From: Klebsiella pneumoniae
Lineage (GTDB): Bacteria; Desulfobacterota; Binatia; UBA12015
NCBI GenBank assembly: GCA_945872365.1
Contig: CAMBZJ010000018.1
Location: forward strand, 1-63,470
Direction of reading: 5' to 3'
Length of the DNA stretch: 63,470 nt
The notes beneath the pieces were generated by a model. It was not told the DNA's origin. It did no database searches and saw only the letters and a list, made by a program, of their open reading frames with translations. The position numbers and the translations under genes were made by a program. Each line of letters begins with the position of its first letter. The first letter of the stretch is position 1. This document shows positions 42,430-50,994 of the stretch, piece after piece.

Positions 42430-42448
42430 CATCGGGATTTTCCCGATG
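42430..42448. promoter_or_regulatory. 19-bp palindrome, copy 1, before the small-protein genes
   Basis: CATCGGGA-ttt-TCCCGATG is a perfect inverted repeat 76 nt upstream of the 62-residue ORF. It is nearly identical to the copy at 43189-43207 (consensus CATCGGGRWTTYCCCGATG). Just downstream GCCCGA-tgg-TCGGGC (42464-42478) is a further hairpin. It could be an operator dimer site or an RNA hairpin; the duplication in front of paralogous genes favours regulation. Confidence 0.55.
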
Positions 42449-42524
42449 CAGATCGCGGAGATTGCCCGATGGTCGGGCGCCTCGCGTTGGAGCAAACACA
42501 CGCTCACGAAAGGAGAGCGTGTCC

Positions 42525-42713
42525 ATGCACACAATTCGACAAATGCTCCAGCCGATTCGCAAGTCCCTTCTCCTGCGGCCCGCTTCGCCGGAATCCCGCC
42601 GCCTGCGCCATGCAGCGGCGAAACGCCGCGGGCCGAGTCCCGTGGTGGGTTGGTTGCCGGTGCCCGTGCCGGCCTACGCCACCTCGTCCATCGCCGGTCG
42701 GAGGCTTTCGTGA
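42525..42713 (+). CDS. 62-residue basic/Pro-rich small protein
   Basis: ATG at 42525 follows AAAGGAGAG by 7 nt, one of the best ribosome sites in the window. The product starts MHTIRQMLQPIRKSLLLRPA, is rich in arginine, and ends with a Pro/Val stretch (VVGWLPVPVPAYATSS) and AGRRLS. I recognise no family. It lies between the first palindrome and the first of two paralogous small-protein genes. Its frame is also open leftwards through the acyl-CoA synthetase gene, so an open frame alone is weak evidence; the ribosome site is the main support. Confidence 0.45.
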   Translation: MHTIRQMLQPIRKSLLLRPASPESRRLRHAAAKRRGPSPVVGWLPVPVPAYATSSIAGRRLS

Positions 42714-42808
42714 CCGCCGCAGGCTTCTCCGGCGAGGCGGCCCACGACTGGCCTGAGCCGACCATCCTTCCCGAGCAGCACCATGCCCGCTCCGGCGAGG
42801 GAAGCCCG

Positions 42809-43156
42809 ATGCGGGGGGTGAACGCCCTGATGATCGCCGTCCTCGAAGACGCGATCGCCTGCCTGGAGACTGCCAAGGAAAGCCGCAACGTCAAGGCCCG
42901 CATGCTGGCAATGAACGCGGAGCGTTGGATTCGGTCGGAGGACACCTCCTACGCCTTTGCCTTTGCGAGCATCTGCGATGTCCTCTCGCTCGACCGCGGC
43001 AAAGTCCGCGACGAACTCCTGCGGCGTGCACGGGCGACGTTTCGCGCCGGGCCGAGGCCCCCAAGTGCCCGGCGGGTGGAGATCCACCTCTCCAAGATCA
43101 CGGCACCACGGCGCCGGCGCCGTCCGACGAATCGGCTGGCCAGGCAGGTCGCCTGA
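42809..43156 (+). CDS. Small conserved basic protein, paralog A (115 aa)
   Basis: I choose the ATG at 42809 because the product then begins MRGVNALMIAVLEDAI, matching the paralog at 43344, and GAGGGAAG lies 4 nt upstream; an earlier GTG (42710) would add 33 residues without a counterpart. The conserved core is ERWIRSEDTSYAFAFASICD-VLSLDRGKVRDELLRRA (about 39-77), a helical region that recalls small putative DNA-binding proteins with the pattern FSFxxICDxLGLxxxxxR seen in deltaproteobacteria. The C-terminus is strongly basic (APRRRRRPTNRLARQVA). Probably binds nucleic acid; function unknown. Confidence 0.65.
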   Translation: MRGVNALMIAVLEDAIACLETAKESRNVKARMLAMNAERWIRSEDTSYAFAFASICDVLSLDRGKVRDELLRRARATFRAGPRPPSARRVEIHLSKITAPRRRRRPTNRLARQVA

Positions 43157-43188
43157 AGTCGGCAGCGCGCTCCCCCTCGACCGGCCAG

Positions 43189-43207
43189 CATCGGGGATTC
43201 CCCGATG
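43189..43207. promoter_or_regulatory. 19-bp palindrome, copy 2, before paralog B
   Basis: CATCGGGGA-t-TCCCCGATG is a perfect inverted repeat 136 nt upstream of the second paralog and 33 nt after the stop of the first. It differs from copy 1 by a compensating pair of bases (A/T to G/C in the arms) plus one central base, so symmetry is kept. Confidence 0.55.
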
Positions 43208-43343
43208 GGTTGGATCGAGATTCTGTCTGGTCGGCTTCGCGTCGCGAAGGCAGACTCACGGATCGAAGGAAGGATCACAAGGCAACGAACGAAGCTGGAA
43301 GCCGACGTCGGTCGACCCGACCGACACGGGGAGATGAACGCCC

Positions 43344-43688
43344 ATGCGTGGGGTTAAGGGATTGATGATCGCGGTTCTCGACGAGGCGATGAACTCGCTC
43401 GCGCTCGTTCGCCAGACCCACAACTCGAAGATGCGGACTCGCGGACTTTCGGCGATACGCTGGGTCAAGTCGCAGGATGCGTCGCATCCGTTCTCGTTCG
43501 TCTCGATCTGCGACGCGCTTGGACTCGAACCCGAACGAATCCGACGCCAGATCCTGGCCGATGCGGAGCGGGAGGTTCCCGTCGCCGCGCACCGTCCGCG
43601 GGTCGACCGAAGGGTCGAGACGAACCTTCCGAAGATCTCAAGCGGGCGAAGACGGTCGAAACCCGCGCAGGCGAAGAACGTCGCCTGA
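43344..43688 (+). CDS. Small conserved basic protein, paralog B (114 aa)
   Basis: A tandem paralog of the gene at 42809. It shares the start MRGVKGLMIAVLDEAM, the core IRWVKSQDASHPFSFVSICD and ALGLEPERIRRQILADA (about 39-76) and a basic tail (SSGRRRSKPAQAKNVA). GGGGAG lies 11 nt upstream. The hydrophobic N-terminal helix and the FSFxSICDxLGL helix pair are the best-conserved parts, so they are probably the functional core. Preceded by its own copy of the 19-bp palindrome, which suggests shared control or autoregulation. Confidence 0.7.
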   Translation: MRGVKGLMIAVLDEAMNSLALVRQTHNSKMRTRGLSAIRWVKSQDASHPFSFVSICDALGLEPERIRRQILADAEREVPVAAHRPRVDRRVETNLPKISSGRRRSKPAQAKNVA

Positions 43689-43700
43689 AGGCCGGGGAAT

Positions 43701-44057
43701 TCAGCGGCGTCGGCGTTCCGCCCAGTCCGCGCAGGTCTCGCCGTCGATCGCACCGTCGTCCCACTTCTCGCGGAGTTCCACCTGGATCGAGCCGGTGCGG
43801 CCGAGGTCCTCGCGTACGATGCGGGTCAATTCCGATACGGCGCGCAGGAAGTGCTCCCGCGGGCGCCTGATCCAGCTGATCTCGACGATCACGGGTAATT
43901 CGCAGGGTTGGCCATCTCGAAACAGCGTCGCTTCGCGCAGGAAGACATAGACTGCGGCCCGGGGCGTCTCCAACTCCCGCTCGAAGAAATCCGAGGCGTG
44001 TCGGCTCAGCCTGGCGCCTTCCTCCGCGGACAAGCCGGTCACGTGGAGGTTGGGCAT
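43701..44057 (-). CDS. Tautomerase-superfamily-like protein (DUF1904-like)
   Basis: A 118-residue protein beginning MPNLHVTGLSAEEGARLSRH. Proline right after the start methionine, strand-helix pattern (AAVYVFLREATLFRDGQPCE; PVIVEISWIRRPREHFLRAVSEL) and length fit the tautomerase superfamily, most like DUF1904. Pro1 would be the catalytic base after methionine removal. It overlaps the 3' end of the upstream esterase gene by 19 nt and is probably coupled to it. It ends WAERRRR. Confidence 0.65.
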   Translation of the reverse strand: MPNLHVTGLSAEEGARLSRHASDFFERELETPRAAVYVFLREATLFRDGQPCELPVIVEISWIRRPREHFLRAVSELTRIVREDLGRTGSIQVELREKWDDGAIDGETCADWAERRRR

Positions 44058-45406
44058 GCAGTTTCCTCCAGCGCGGCTGGCGCATCACGCATGTCGACTT
44101 CGGACGAGTCGCCGATTCCGGCGGATCGGGTGACGGCGGTCAGGTATCGGTCGCGTAGCCAGAACAGGAACCGCTCGACCCCGTCGATCGCGAGCACGCA
44201 GCGCAGCGAGCGGAAGATCTCGAAGGCGTGCTGGGCACCCGGGATCTCCGCGTAGACGACCGGCTGCCGCGAGCCCGCGCGGAGAGCCCCGACGAAGCGT
44301 CGCGCCTCGCTCACCGGGACGAGCGTATCGCGGTCGCCGTGAACCACGAAAAACGGTGGTGCTTGGGCACCCACGCGACACGTCGGCGAGGCGGCCGCGA
44401 ATCGCGGCCGTTCGTCGGCGAGTCTCGCCTTCAGGACCCATCGCTCGAGCAGCCGTCGCAGTCCCTGACTGTGTCGGGTCGGTTCCGGATCGGTGAAGTC
44501 GTAGACCCCGTAGAAAGAGACGCAGCCTTGAACCTCGGTGTCCGCGCGCTCGAAACCCGGTTGAAATTCGGAAATGTTGGGTGTGAGCGCCGCGAGCGAA
44601 GCGAGGTGCCCGCCGGCCGAGCCACCCGTGAGGACGATGAACCCGGGATCGCCACCCCACTCCCGGGCGTGCTCCCGCATCCAGACGAGCGCCGCCTTCA
44701 CGTCGACGAGGTGATCGGGAAACGTTGCCACCGGGCTCAGCCGGTAGTCGATGCTGGCGCAGAGCCAGCCGTGCGCGGCCATGCGGAACATCAGCGGGAG
44801 GCCCTGCTCGTTCTTGCTGCCGACGACCCAGCCTCCGCCATGCACCTGGACCAGGATCGGAGCGCCGCGGCCGGCTGCGGCCGCGGCCACAGTCGGGTCG
44901 CTCGCTCCGGGGCTTGGACGGAAGAGATCGAGTCGCAGGGGCTGTCCGCCGTGGGTGGCATAAACGAGGTCGCGAATCCGCTCGACACCCGGGTCGGCCA
45001 GCGGGAAGGGAAGCAGGATCTCGCGCCAGCGCAGAGAGTTCGGAAGCTGCGCGCGCGTTTCCGCCTGTCGCCAGGCGCGATAGTCGTCGCCGAGTCCCTG
45101 CTCCAGCGCCGACTCGACGATGCCCTCGGCGTCGCGGGAGCGCAGAAAGAAGGCGACGAGTCCTCCCCAGGCTGCGGCCGCGATGAGCAGGCCGAGCCAA
45201 CCCGGCCATGATCGGAGCGCCCCCACGGCCACGAGCAGACCGACGACGAGCACCTGCCATGCGATATGGTGCAGTGCGAGTTCGCCGGTGAGCCAACCGG
45301 CGAGAAAGCTCAACACGCCGCGCCGGCTGCCGCCTCCCATCGGGCGATAGACGTTCCAGGTGAAGGCGGCGGCGGCGAGCCCGAAAAACAGCAACAGAAC
45401 CGGCAT
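44039..45406 (-). CDS. Membrane-anchored alpha/beta hydrolase (HSL-type esterase)
   Basis: A 455-residue protein. The first 110 residues hold three or four membrane helices (MPVLLLFFGLAAAAFTWNVY; ALHHIAWQVLVVGLLVAVGA; WLGLLIAAAAWGGLVAFFL). The rest is an esterase of the hormone-sensitive-lipase type: oxyanion motif VHGGGWVVGSKNEQ, nucleophile GGSAGGHLASLAAL, acid in VHGDRDTLVPVSEA, His in IPGAQHAFEIF. The active site should lie on one face of the inner membrane. Coupled to the tautomerase-like gene at its 3' end. Confidence 0.88.
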   Translation of the reverse strand: MPVLLLFFGLAAAAFTWNVYRPMGGGSRRGVLSFLAGWLTGELALHHIAWQVLVVGLLVAVGALRSWPGWLGLLIAAAAWGGLVAFFLRSRDAEGIVESALEQGLGDDYRAWRQAETRAQLPNSLRWREILLPFPLADPGVERIRDLVYATHGGQPLRLDLFRPSPGASDPTVAAAAAGRGAPILVQVHGGGWVVGSKNEQGLPLMFRMAAHGWLCASIDYRLSPVATFPDHLVDVKAALVWMREHAREWGGDPGFIVLTGGSAGGHLASLAALTPNISEFQPGFERADTEVQGCVSFYGVYDFTDPEPTRHSQGLRRLLERWVLKARLADERPRFAAASPTCRVGAQAPPFFVVHGDRDTLVPVSEARRFVGALRAGSRQPVVYAEIPGAQHAFEIFRSLRCVLAIDGVERFLFWLRDRYLTAVTRSAGIGDSSEVDMRDAPAALEETACPTST

Positions 45407-45557
45407 GGCGACGATCTCCGGGAGGCGGTGGACTTATTGTGCCCGCGGCCCGCCCCGACGCTAGTCGAGGTGTCCGCCCGCAACAACCCGAGCACGGTTC
45501 GCCTGGCCGCGGGTCGGGCCACGTTGCCCTGCGACCCGGCGCTCACTAGGTTCGAGA

Positions 45558-45950
45558 ATGATGGCGATGCCGGTCGGCGGACACTCCACGGGATTCGAGC
45601 GAATCTGCGAGGATGCGCGCACTCGCATCCGTGAAATCGAGGCGACGGAGGCGGCTCGACTCGTCGGGAAACCCGGTACCATCCTTATCGACGTCCGCGA
45701 GGACGGAGAGTGGGCGGAAAGCCACGCGGTCGGGGCGGTCCATCTCGGCAAGGGCGTGATCGAGCGTGACATCGAGGTCCGCGTACCCGACCCGGAGACT
45801 CGCCTACTCTGCTACTGTGGCGGTGGTTACCGCTCGGCGCTCGTCGTAGAATCGCTGCAGCGCATGGGTTACCGCAACGTCTTTTCGATCGCCGGCGGCT
45901 GGCGGGCATGGACGGGCGCCGGACTTCCGATGACGACTGAGCCTGCTTGA
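45558..45950 (+). CDS. Rhodanese-domain protein
   Basis: A 130-residue single-domain rhodanese: TILIDVREDGEWAESHAVGA, RLLCYCGGGYRSALVVESL with the persulfide-forming Cys in the loop CGGGYR, and IAGGWRAWTGAGLPM. Probably carries or transfers sulfane sulfur. The start is uncertain between ATG 45558 and the next codon (ATGATG). It stands alone before the pxpBCA operon with a 115-nt gap. Confidence 0.9.
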   Translation: MMAMPVGGHSTGFERICEDARTRIREIEATEAARLVGKPGTILIDVREDGEWAESHAVGAVHLGKGVIERDIEVRVPDPETRLLCYCGGGYRSALVVESLQRMGYRNVFSIAGGWRAWTGAGLPMTTEPA

Positions 45951-46065
45951 TGGTCCGCTCCCCCCGCATCGCGACGGCTGGAGCCCATGGGCGCGCAATG
46001 CCATCGACAGGGTTCGCCCGGAGCCCGTTCAGCGATCGAGATCCGATCCTCGTGTTGTCTGCGCG

Positions 46066-46701
46066 ATGCCTCGGGAGAGCCTGATCGAGGTCGGCGAGGT
46101 CGCCCTGTTGCTGCGGCCGCGCCTCCCTGCCGACGTCCTCGGACTGCTGCGGCGCGCCGAGGCGACGCCGCATGCAGGCTTGGTGGAACTCGTTCCCGGG
46201 GCGGATTCCCTTCTTCTCGTGTTCGCCGCGCCAACGGCGCCCCGGGATCACGCCTTTGCGCTCGCGCTCCTCGCGGCAGCGATGCCGGTTGCCGAGCTCT
46301 CCGACGAGGCGGCCAAACCACCATCGGAACACCGGGTCGCTGTCGTCTACGACGGCCCGGACCTGCCCTGCATCGCCCGAGCCACCGGCCTGCGTGTGGA
46401 TGAATTCATCGATCTGCACCGCGCCGCCGAGTACCGGGTCGCTTTCCTCGGCTTCCAGCCGGGGTTCGCCTACCTGTCCGGGCTTCCGACGCGGCTGCAT
46501 GCGGCGCGGCTCCCCTCCCCACGCCCACGTGTCCCAGCCGGGAGCCTCGGCATCGGCGGCGAGTGGACCGGATTCTATCCCTCCGCGAGTCCCGGCGGCT
46601 GGAACCTGATCGGACGCACGAAGACCTGGCTTTTCGACCCCAGCCGGGCCGAGCCGACCCGAATGCTCCCTGGTGACATCGTGCGCATGGTGCCCGCGTG
46701 A
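46066..46701 (+). CDS. pxpB: 5-oxoprolinase subunit B
   Basis: Part of the ATP-dependent PxpABC enzyme that opens 5-oxoproline (pyroglutamate) to glutamate. The 211-residue product has the KipI-like signature YRVAFLGFQPGFAYLSGLPT, PRVPAGSLGIGGEWTGFYP and SPGGWNLIGRT. pxpC follows with a GTGA overlap, then pxpA at 3 nt, giving the complete operon. Confidence 0.93.
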   Translation: MPRESLIEVGEVALLLRPRLPADVLGLLRRAEATPHAGLVELVPGADSLLLVFAAPTAPRDHAFALALLAAAMPVAELSDEAAKPPSEHRVAVVYDGPDLPCIARATGLRVDEFIDLHRAAEYRVAFLGFQPGFAYLSGLPTRLHAARLPSPRPRVPAGSLGIGGEWTGFYPSASPGGWNLIGRTKTWLFDPSRAEPTRMLPGDIVRMVPA

Positions 46702-47654
46702 GGTGCCTGCGCGTGCTCGCACCCGGGGCCCGGACCACCGTGGAGGACCTCGGTCGTAGCGGCGTTGCGCGCTTCGGGGTCCCGCCCGGTGGCGCGTTCG
46801 ACCCGGGTGCGCTCCTGGCTCTGAATCGTCTTCTCGGCAATTCCGACGACGCGGCCGGGCTCGAGATCATGCTTTCCGGTCCGGAATTATGGAATACAGG
46901 CGACGAGCCGATCGCGCTTGCTGTCGCCGGTGCGGCCCTGCGAACGCCGGAGGACGGATTCGGGACGACCCGGCGAACCTCTACCCTGCTCCTGCCCGGC
47001 AACACCATCGTGATCGGGCCACAGGTCGACGCCGCCCGCGCATGGGTGGGTTTCTCCGGGGGGATCGATGTTCCCGTCGTACTCGGCAGCCGTTCGACCT
47101 GCACGGCAGGTGGCTTCGGTGGCATCGGGGGACGCCCCCTGCGTCGCGAGGACCAACTCCGGATCGGTGCTTCGGCGCAGTCGTTTGCGGAAGGTGTCGG
47201 TGATCGCACCCCGAGCGAGCAAACGGCGCGATGGGAGAGCGGGTGCGCCCAGTTGCGGATTCTTCCCGGGCCACAGGCACACCTGTGGCCCGGCGACCCG
47301 CGAACCGACCTGGAGAACACGCTTTGGACGGTCGTCCCGGACTCCGACCGCGTCGGCGTCCGCCTGCGGCCATCGGATCCGACATTCGCCGCTCGCCTTG
47401 CCATGTCCCGCGGCATCGCGCCCGAGGGAACCGTCTTCGGCGCCATCCAGATCACACCGGACGGGGGTGCGATCGTGCTCGGGCCCGACCGGCCGGTGAC
47501 CGGGGGCTACCCGATGCCGGCGATCGTCGTTCGCGCCGACCTCGGGGTGCTGGCCCGACTGCGGCCGGGAGAGCGCCTTCGCATGCGGCGGTCGACGCGG
47601 GTGGATGCAGCTCGAGCCCGGAGTCTTTCCCCCCCGGGCACCTCGCGGAGTTGA
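46698..47654 (+). CDS. pxpC: 5-oxoprolinase subunit C
   Basis: A 318-residue KipA-like subunit: LAPGARTTVEDLGRSGVARF, GVPPGGAFDPGALLALNRLL, and, near the end, SRGIAPEGTVFGAIQITPDG and GPDRPVTGGYPMPAIVVRAD. Works with PxpB to phosphorylate 5-oxoproline. GTG start overlaps the pxpB stop by 4 nt. Confidence 0.93.
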   Translation: MRCLRVLAPGARTTVEDLGRSGVARFGVPPGGAFDPGALLALNRLLGNSDDAAGLEIMLSGPELWNTGDEPIALAVAGAALRTPEDGFGTTRRTSTLLLPGNTIVIGPQVDAARAWVGFSGGIDVPVVLGSRSTCTAGGFGGIGGRPLRREDQLRIGASAQSFAEGVGDRTPSEQTARWESGCAQLRILPGPQAHLWPGDPRTDLENTLWTVVPDSDRVGVRLRPSDPTFAARLAMSRGIAPEGTVFGAIQITPDGGAIVLGPDRPVTGGYPMPAIVVRADLGVLARLRPGERLRMRRSTRVDAARARSLSPPGTSRS

Positions 47655-47657
47655 CTC

Positions 47658-48473
47658 ATGCCCGCCGACTCGACCGCAGCCGATCCTCGATCCCGGGACC
47701 GCAACACCTGCAGCGGCAACGGCCCGATCGACCTGAACGCGGACGTCGGCGAAGGTTTCGCGGAGGCGAACCTGCTTCCGGCACTCACCTCCGCGAGCAT
47801 CGCTTGTGCCGAGCACGCCGGCGACGATGAGACCATGCGACGGACCATCGAGAGCGCCCAGCGACTCGGCCTTTCCATCGGTGCCCATCCCGGCTTTGCC
47901 GACCGCGAAGGATTTGGAAGACGTATCACCACGCGGGACCCCGAGGCGATCGCCGACCTCGTGGCCCGACAAGTCGGCAGGCTCCGCGATGCGGCGCGCG
48001 AGTTCGGTGCCAGCGCCAGGTTCGTGAAGCCTCACGGGGCCCTCTACAATCTCGCCAGCGCGGAGCCGGGGGTCGCCTTTGCGATCGCATCCGGTGCCGA
48101 GCGCGCGCTCCCCGGCGTCACGATCGTCCTCGCGGCCGGCTCACCGGGACTCGAGGCTCTCGCGAACGCCGGCATGGCTACCGTCGCCGAAGCCTTCGTC
48201 GACCGTGCTTACCGTCGCGACGGCACGCTCGTCCCCAGGTCGGCGAGCGGGGCGCGAATCGACGATCCGGAGATCGCGGCGCGGCAGGCGGTCGGACTCG
48301 CGCTCGACGGACGGATCGTGTCGATCGACGGCACCGTGCTCGACCTGCGGCCGCGCACGCTCTGCGTACATGGCGACACCCCGGGTTCCGCGACGATCGC
48401 GCATCGGGTGCGAGCTGCACTGCGCGACGCCGGCATGGAAATCAGGGGGTTCGTCCGCGCGAACTTCGACTGA
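47658..48473 (+). CDS. pxpA: 5-oxoprolinase subunit A (LamB/YcsF family)
   Basis: A 271-residue protein with the family start IDLNADVGEGF and SIACAEHAGDDETMRRTIES, then GLSIGAHPGFADREGFGRR, RFVKPHGALYNLA, EAFVDRAYRRDGTLVPR and LCVHGDTPGSATIAHRVR. In PxpA the usual DLNCDLGE has Cys where this one has Ala, and SANIACGFH reads SASIACAEH; otherwise the key Asp, His and Glu residues are in place. Starts 3 nt after the pxpC stop. Has a 22-residue Ser/Thr-rich N-terminal extension. Confidence 0.9.
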   Translation: MPADSTAADPRSRDRNTCSGNGPIDLNADVGEGFAEANLLPALTSASIACAEHAGDDETMRRTIESAQRLGLSIGAHPGFADREGFGRRITTRDPEAIADLVARQVGRLRDAAREFGASARFVKPHGALYNLASAEPGVAFAIASGAERALPGVTIVLAAGSPGLEALANAGMATVAEAFVDRAYRRDGTLVPRSASGARIDDPEIAARQAVGLALDGRIVSIDGTVLDLRPRTLCVHGDTPGSATIAHRVRAALRDAGMEIRGFVRANFD

Positions 48474-48787
48474 CGCCCATCGGGCGGTCCAGCCTTCAGC
48501 GAACCCCCGTCATTCGCGTGCTCCCGCGAGGATGTCCTTCCACCTCGTCTCGCCCACTTCGCGACGCCAGCGTCCGACGATTCGCCAACCGGCGGGCTCG
48601 CGGCGCAGCGCCCAACGGTTAGCAGGACCCAGCGATCGTCTTCCTCCGAGGGCGCCCCCGTGGGAGCAGAGGCTAGCCCGAATCGCACCGGGCCACGCAA
48701 GCGTCTCGCCGGCCCGTGTAGCGTCCCTATCCGTGGTCCGTGCGCCCGCTGCCGGTGGCGACCACGCTTTGGTATGGTCTGCCACTC
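48474..48787. other. Gene-free interval
   Basis: About 310 bases after pxpA and before the FdhF-like gene. A minus-strand open frame (48510-48785) has a tail resembling the last strands of a SnoaL/NTF2-like fold (NRWALRREPAGWRIVGRW), but its first half is not convincing and it has no ribosome site. I see no terminator with a T-tract. Confidence 0.35.
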
Positions 48788-50992
48788 ATGGCAAACCGAA
48801 AGCCCAAGGCCGGCGGCGGGATCAAGGCCATCCGCTACACGCTTGCGAAGGCCGCCGAAGCCGGCGGCGTCGTGCGCATGACCCGTCGCCTCGGATCGCA
48901 CAATGCGTGCAAGACCTGCGCGGTGGGCATGGGGGGCCAACGCGGCGGGATGCGCAACGAGGCCGGCAGCTTTCCCGAGGTGTGCAAGAAGTCGGTTCAG
49001 GCACAAGCCGCCGACATGCAGGCGGCGATCGACGACGACTTCTTCTCTCGCCACAGCGTCGACGAGCTCGCGAGCTGGCCTGGCCGACGCCTCGCAGCCT
49101 CCGGTCGCGTCGGCTTTCCCGTCCTGTGGCGCGAGGGCGATCGCCACATGCGGCGTGTCTCCTGGGACGAAGCTCTCCCCATCGCGGTCGGGGCGCTGCG
49201 GGCCTGCACTCCCTCGCGCGCCTTCTTCTACAGCTCGGGGCGGAGCAGCAACGAGGCCGGCTTCCTCATGCAGTGTTTCGCACGCGCCTGGGGAACGAAC
49301 AACGTCAACAATTGCTCGTTTTATTGCCACCAGGCCTCGAGCGTCGCCCTGCAGCAGTCGATCGGCACGGCCACCGCGACGGTCCGCCTCGACGACCTCG
49401 TTCACGCGGACCTCGCCGTCATCGTGGGCGCGAATCCTGCCTCGAACCATCCCCGGCTTCTCACCCACCTGGTCGAGCTTCGCCGGCGCGGTGGCCGGGT
49501 CATCGTGATCAATCCCCTGCGCGAGATCGGTCTCGTGCGCTTTCGAGTGCCCTCGGATTGGCGCAGCATGCTTTTCGGCAGCGAGGTCAGCGACCTGTAT
49601 CTCCAGCCGCACATCGGAGCCGACATCGCGCTCCTGAAGCTGCTTCTCCTGGAGATCCTCGAACGCGGGGCGACGGACGCGGCCTTCCTGGCCGCGCATG
49701 TCGAAGGTTGGGACGTCGTACTCGCGGACCTGCGCGCCACGAACCGCGACGATCTGCTCGCGACTTGTGGCGTACCGCCCGAGCAGGTGCGCCAGGCTGC
49801 CGAGATCATCGCCGCTTCCAGCAAGACCATCTGGGCCTGGGCCATGGGGATCACTCACCACCTGCACGGCGTCGACAACGTCCAGGCCATCGTCAACCTT
49901 GCACTGGCACGGGGAATGGTCGGCCGCGAGGGGGCGGGCCTGCTCCCGATTCGCGGTCACAGCAACGTGCAGGGTGTCGGTTCGGTCGGTGTCGCCCCGA
50001 CGCTCAGGAACGAGTTCGCGCGGCGTCTCGGCGAGCTCTACGGCATCCCGGTTCCGGAGACCCCCGGACTTCATACTCTGGCCTCGGTCGAGGCTGCTGC
50101 ACGCGGAGAGATCGACGTCGCGCTTCTTCTCGGAGGTAACCTGTTCGCCGCTTCGCCCGACCGGACATGGGCCGGAGACTCACTGCGCCGTGTCGGCACT
50201 ACCATCCACGTCACGACCACGCTCAACGAGGGGCACGTCCACGGACGCGGTCGGATCAACCTGATCCTGCCCGCACTCGCACGCGACGAGGAGTCGCAAG
50301 CCACCACGCAGGAGAGCATGTTCAGCTTCGTGCGCCTCTCGGACGGCGGGGAGCAGCCAGTCTCCCTCGAAATGCGCTCCGAGACGTCGATCGTGGCGGC
50401 GATCGCCAAGGCCGTTCTGCCACCCGGACCGGTGGACTTCGGCGAACTCGCCGACCACGTAGCGATCCGCCGCGTCATCGCAGCGGTCGTGCCTGGCTAT
50501 GCGGAGATCGGCGAGATCGACCGCACCCGGCGCGAATTCGAGGTCGAGGGGCGCATCCTGCGCGACCGCCGCTTCGACACCGTCTCGGGACGCGCCACGG
50601 CCCTGCCGACGCCGGTACCCGAGATGCGACTCGAACCAGGGCAATTCCGGCTGATGACACTTCGCTCCGAGGGGCAATTCAATACCGTCGTCTACGAGGA
50701 CGAGGATCTCTACCGTGGAAACGAGCGTCGCGACGTCGTGCTGATGAACGCCGAGGACGTGCGCGATCGTGGTTTCGTCCGCAATCAATCCGTCGTCGTC
50801 GAGAACGTCACAGGGCGCATGGAAGTCCTGGTCCGACTCGGCGAACTCCCCCCCGGTAACGTCGCCATGTACTACCCGGAGGCGAACGTCCTGGTTCCCC
50901 GAACGAGTGACGGCCGCTCGGCCACCCCGGCCTTCAAGTCGGTGGCGGTGTCGATCGTGGCGGCGGGTCGACAGCCGCATGTCACCGTTTGA
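48788..50992 (+). CDS. Molybdopterin oxidoreductase, FdhF/YdeP family
   Basis: A 734-residue protein of the formate dehydrogenase-H/YdeP group. An N-terminal cysteine set (SHNACKTCAVGMGG, then PEVCKKS) can hold an Fe-S cluster. CSFYCHQASSVALQQSIGTA is the active-site region with Cys where FdhF has selenocysteine. VIVGANPASNHPRL, WAWAMGITHHLHGVDNVQAI and GMVGREGAGLLPIRGHSNVQG bind the molybdopterin guanine dinucleotides; the C-terminal domain has MLRSEG-like TLRSEGQFNTVVYEDEDLY. YdeP proteins are linked to acid resistance, but the true substrate is unknown. ATG 48788 starts the conserved part; the ribosome site is weak. Confidence 0.9.
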   Translation: MANRKPKAGGGIKAIRYTLAKAAEAGGVVRMTRRLGSHNACKTCAVGMGGQRGGMRNEAGSFPEVCKKSVQAQAADMQAAIDDDFFSRHSVDELASWPGRRLAASGRVGFPVLWREGDRHMRRVSWDEALPIAVGALRACTPSRAFFYSSGRSSNEAGFLMQCFARAWGTNNVNNCSFYCHQASSVALQQSIGTATATVRLDDLVHADLAVIVGANPASNHPRLLTHLVELRRRGGRVIVINPLREIGLVRFRVPSDWRSMLFGSEVSDLYLQPHIGADIALLKLLLLEILERGATDAAFLAAHVEGWDVVLADLRATNRDDLLATCGVPPEQVRQAAEIIAASSKTIWAWAMGITHHLHGVDNVQAIVNLALARGMVGREGAGLLPIRGHSNVQGVGSVGVAPTLRNEFARRLGELYGIPVPETPGLHTLASVEAAARGEIDVALLLGGNLFAASPDRTWAGDSLRRVGTTIHVTTTLNEGHVHGRGRINLILPALARDEESQATTQESMFSFVRLSDGGEQPVSLEMRSETSIVAAIAKAVLPPGPVDFGELADHVAIRRVIAAVVPGYAEIGEIDRTRREFEVEGRILRDRRFDTVSGRATALPTPVPEMRLEPGQFRLMTLRSEGQFNTVVYEDEDLYRGNERRDVVLMNAEDVRDRGFVRNQSVVVENVTGRMEVLVRLGELPPGNVAMYYPEANVLVPRTSDGRSATPAFKSVAVSIVAAGRQPHVTV

Positions 50993-50994
50993 AA

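Noticed and set aside
42710-42808. GTG start overlapping the stop of the 62-residue ORF as start of paralog A
   Set aside because: The extra 33 residues have no counterpart in paralog B, which starts with the same MRGV as the ATG at 42809; the overlap may be chance.
48510-48785. Minus-strand 91-codon frame with an NTF2-like tail
   Set aside because: Only the last 35 residues look natural, there is no ribosome site, and the remainder resembles GC-rich shadow translation.
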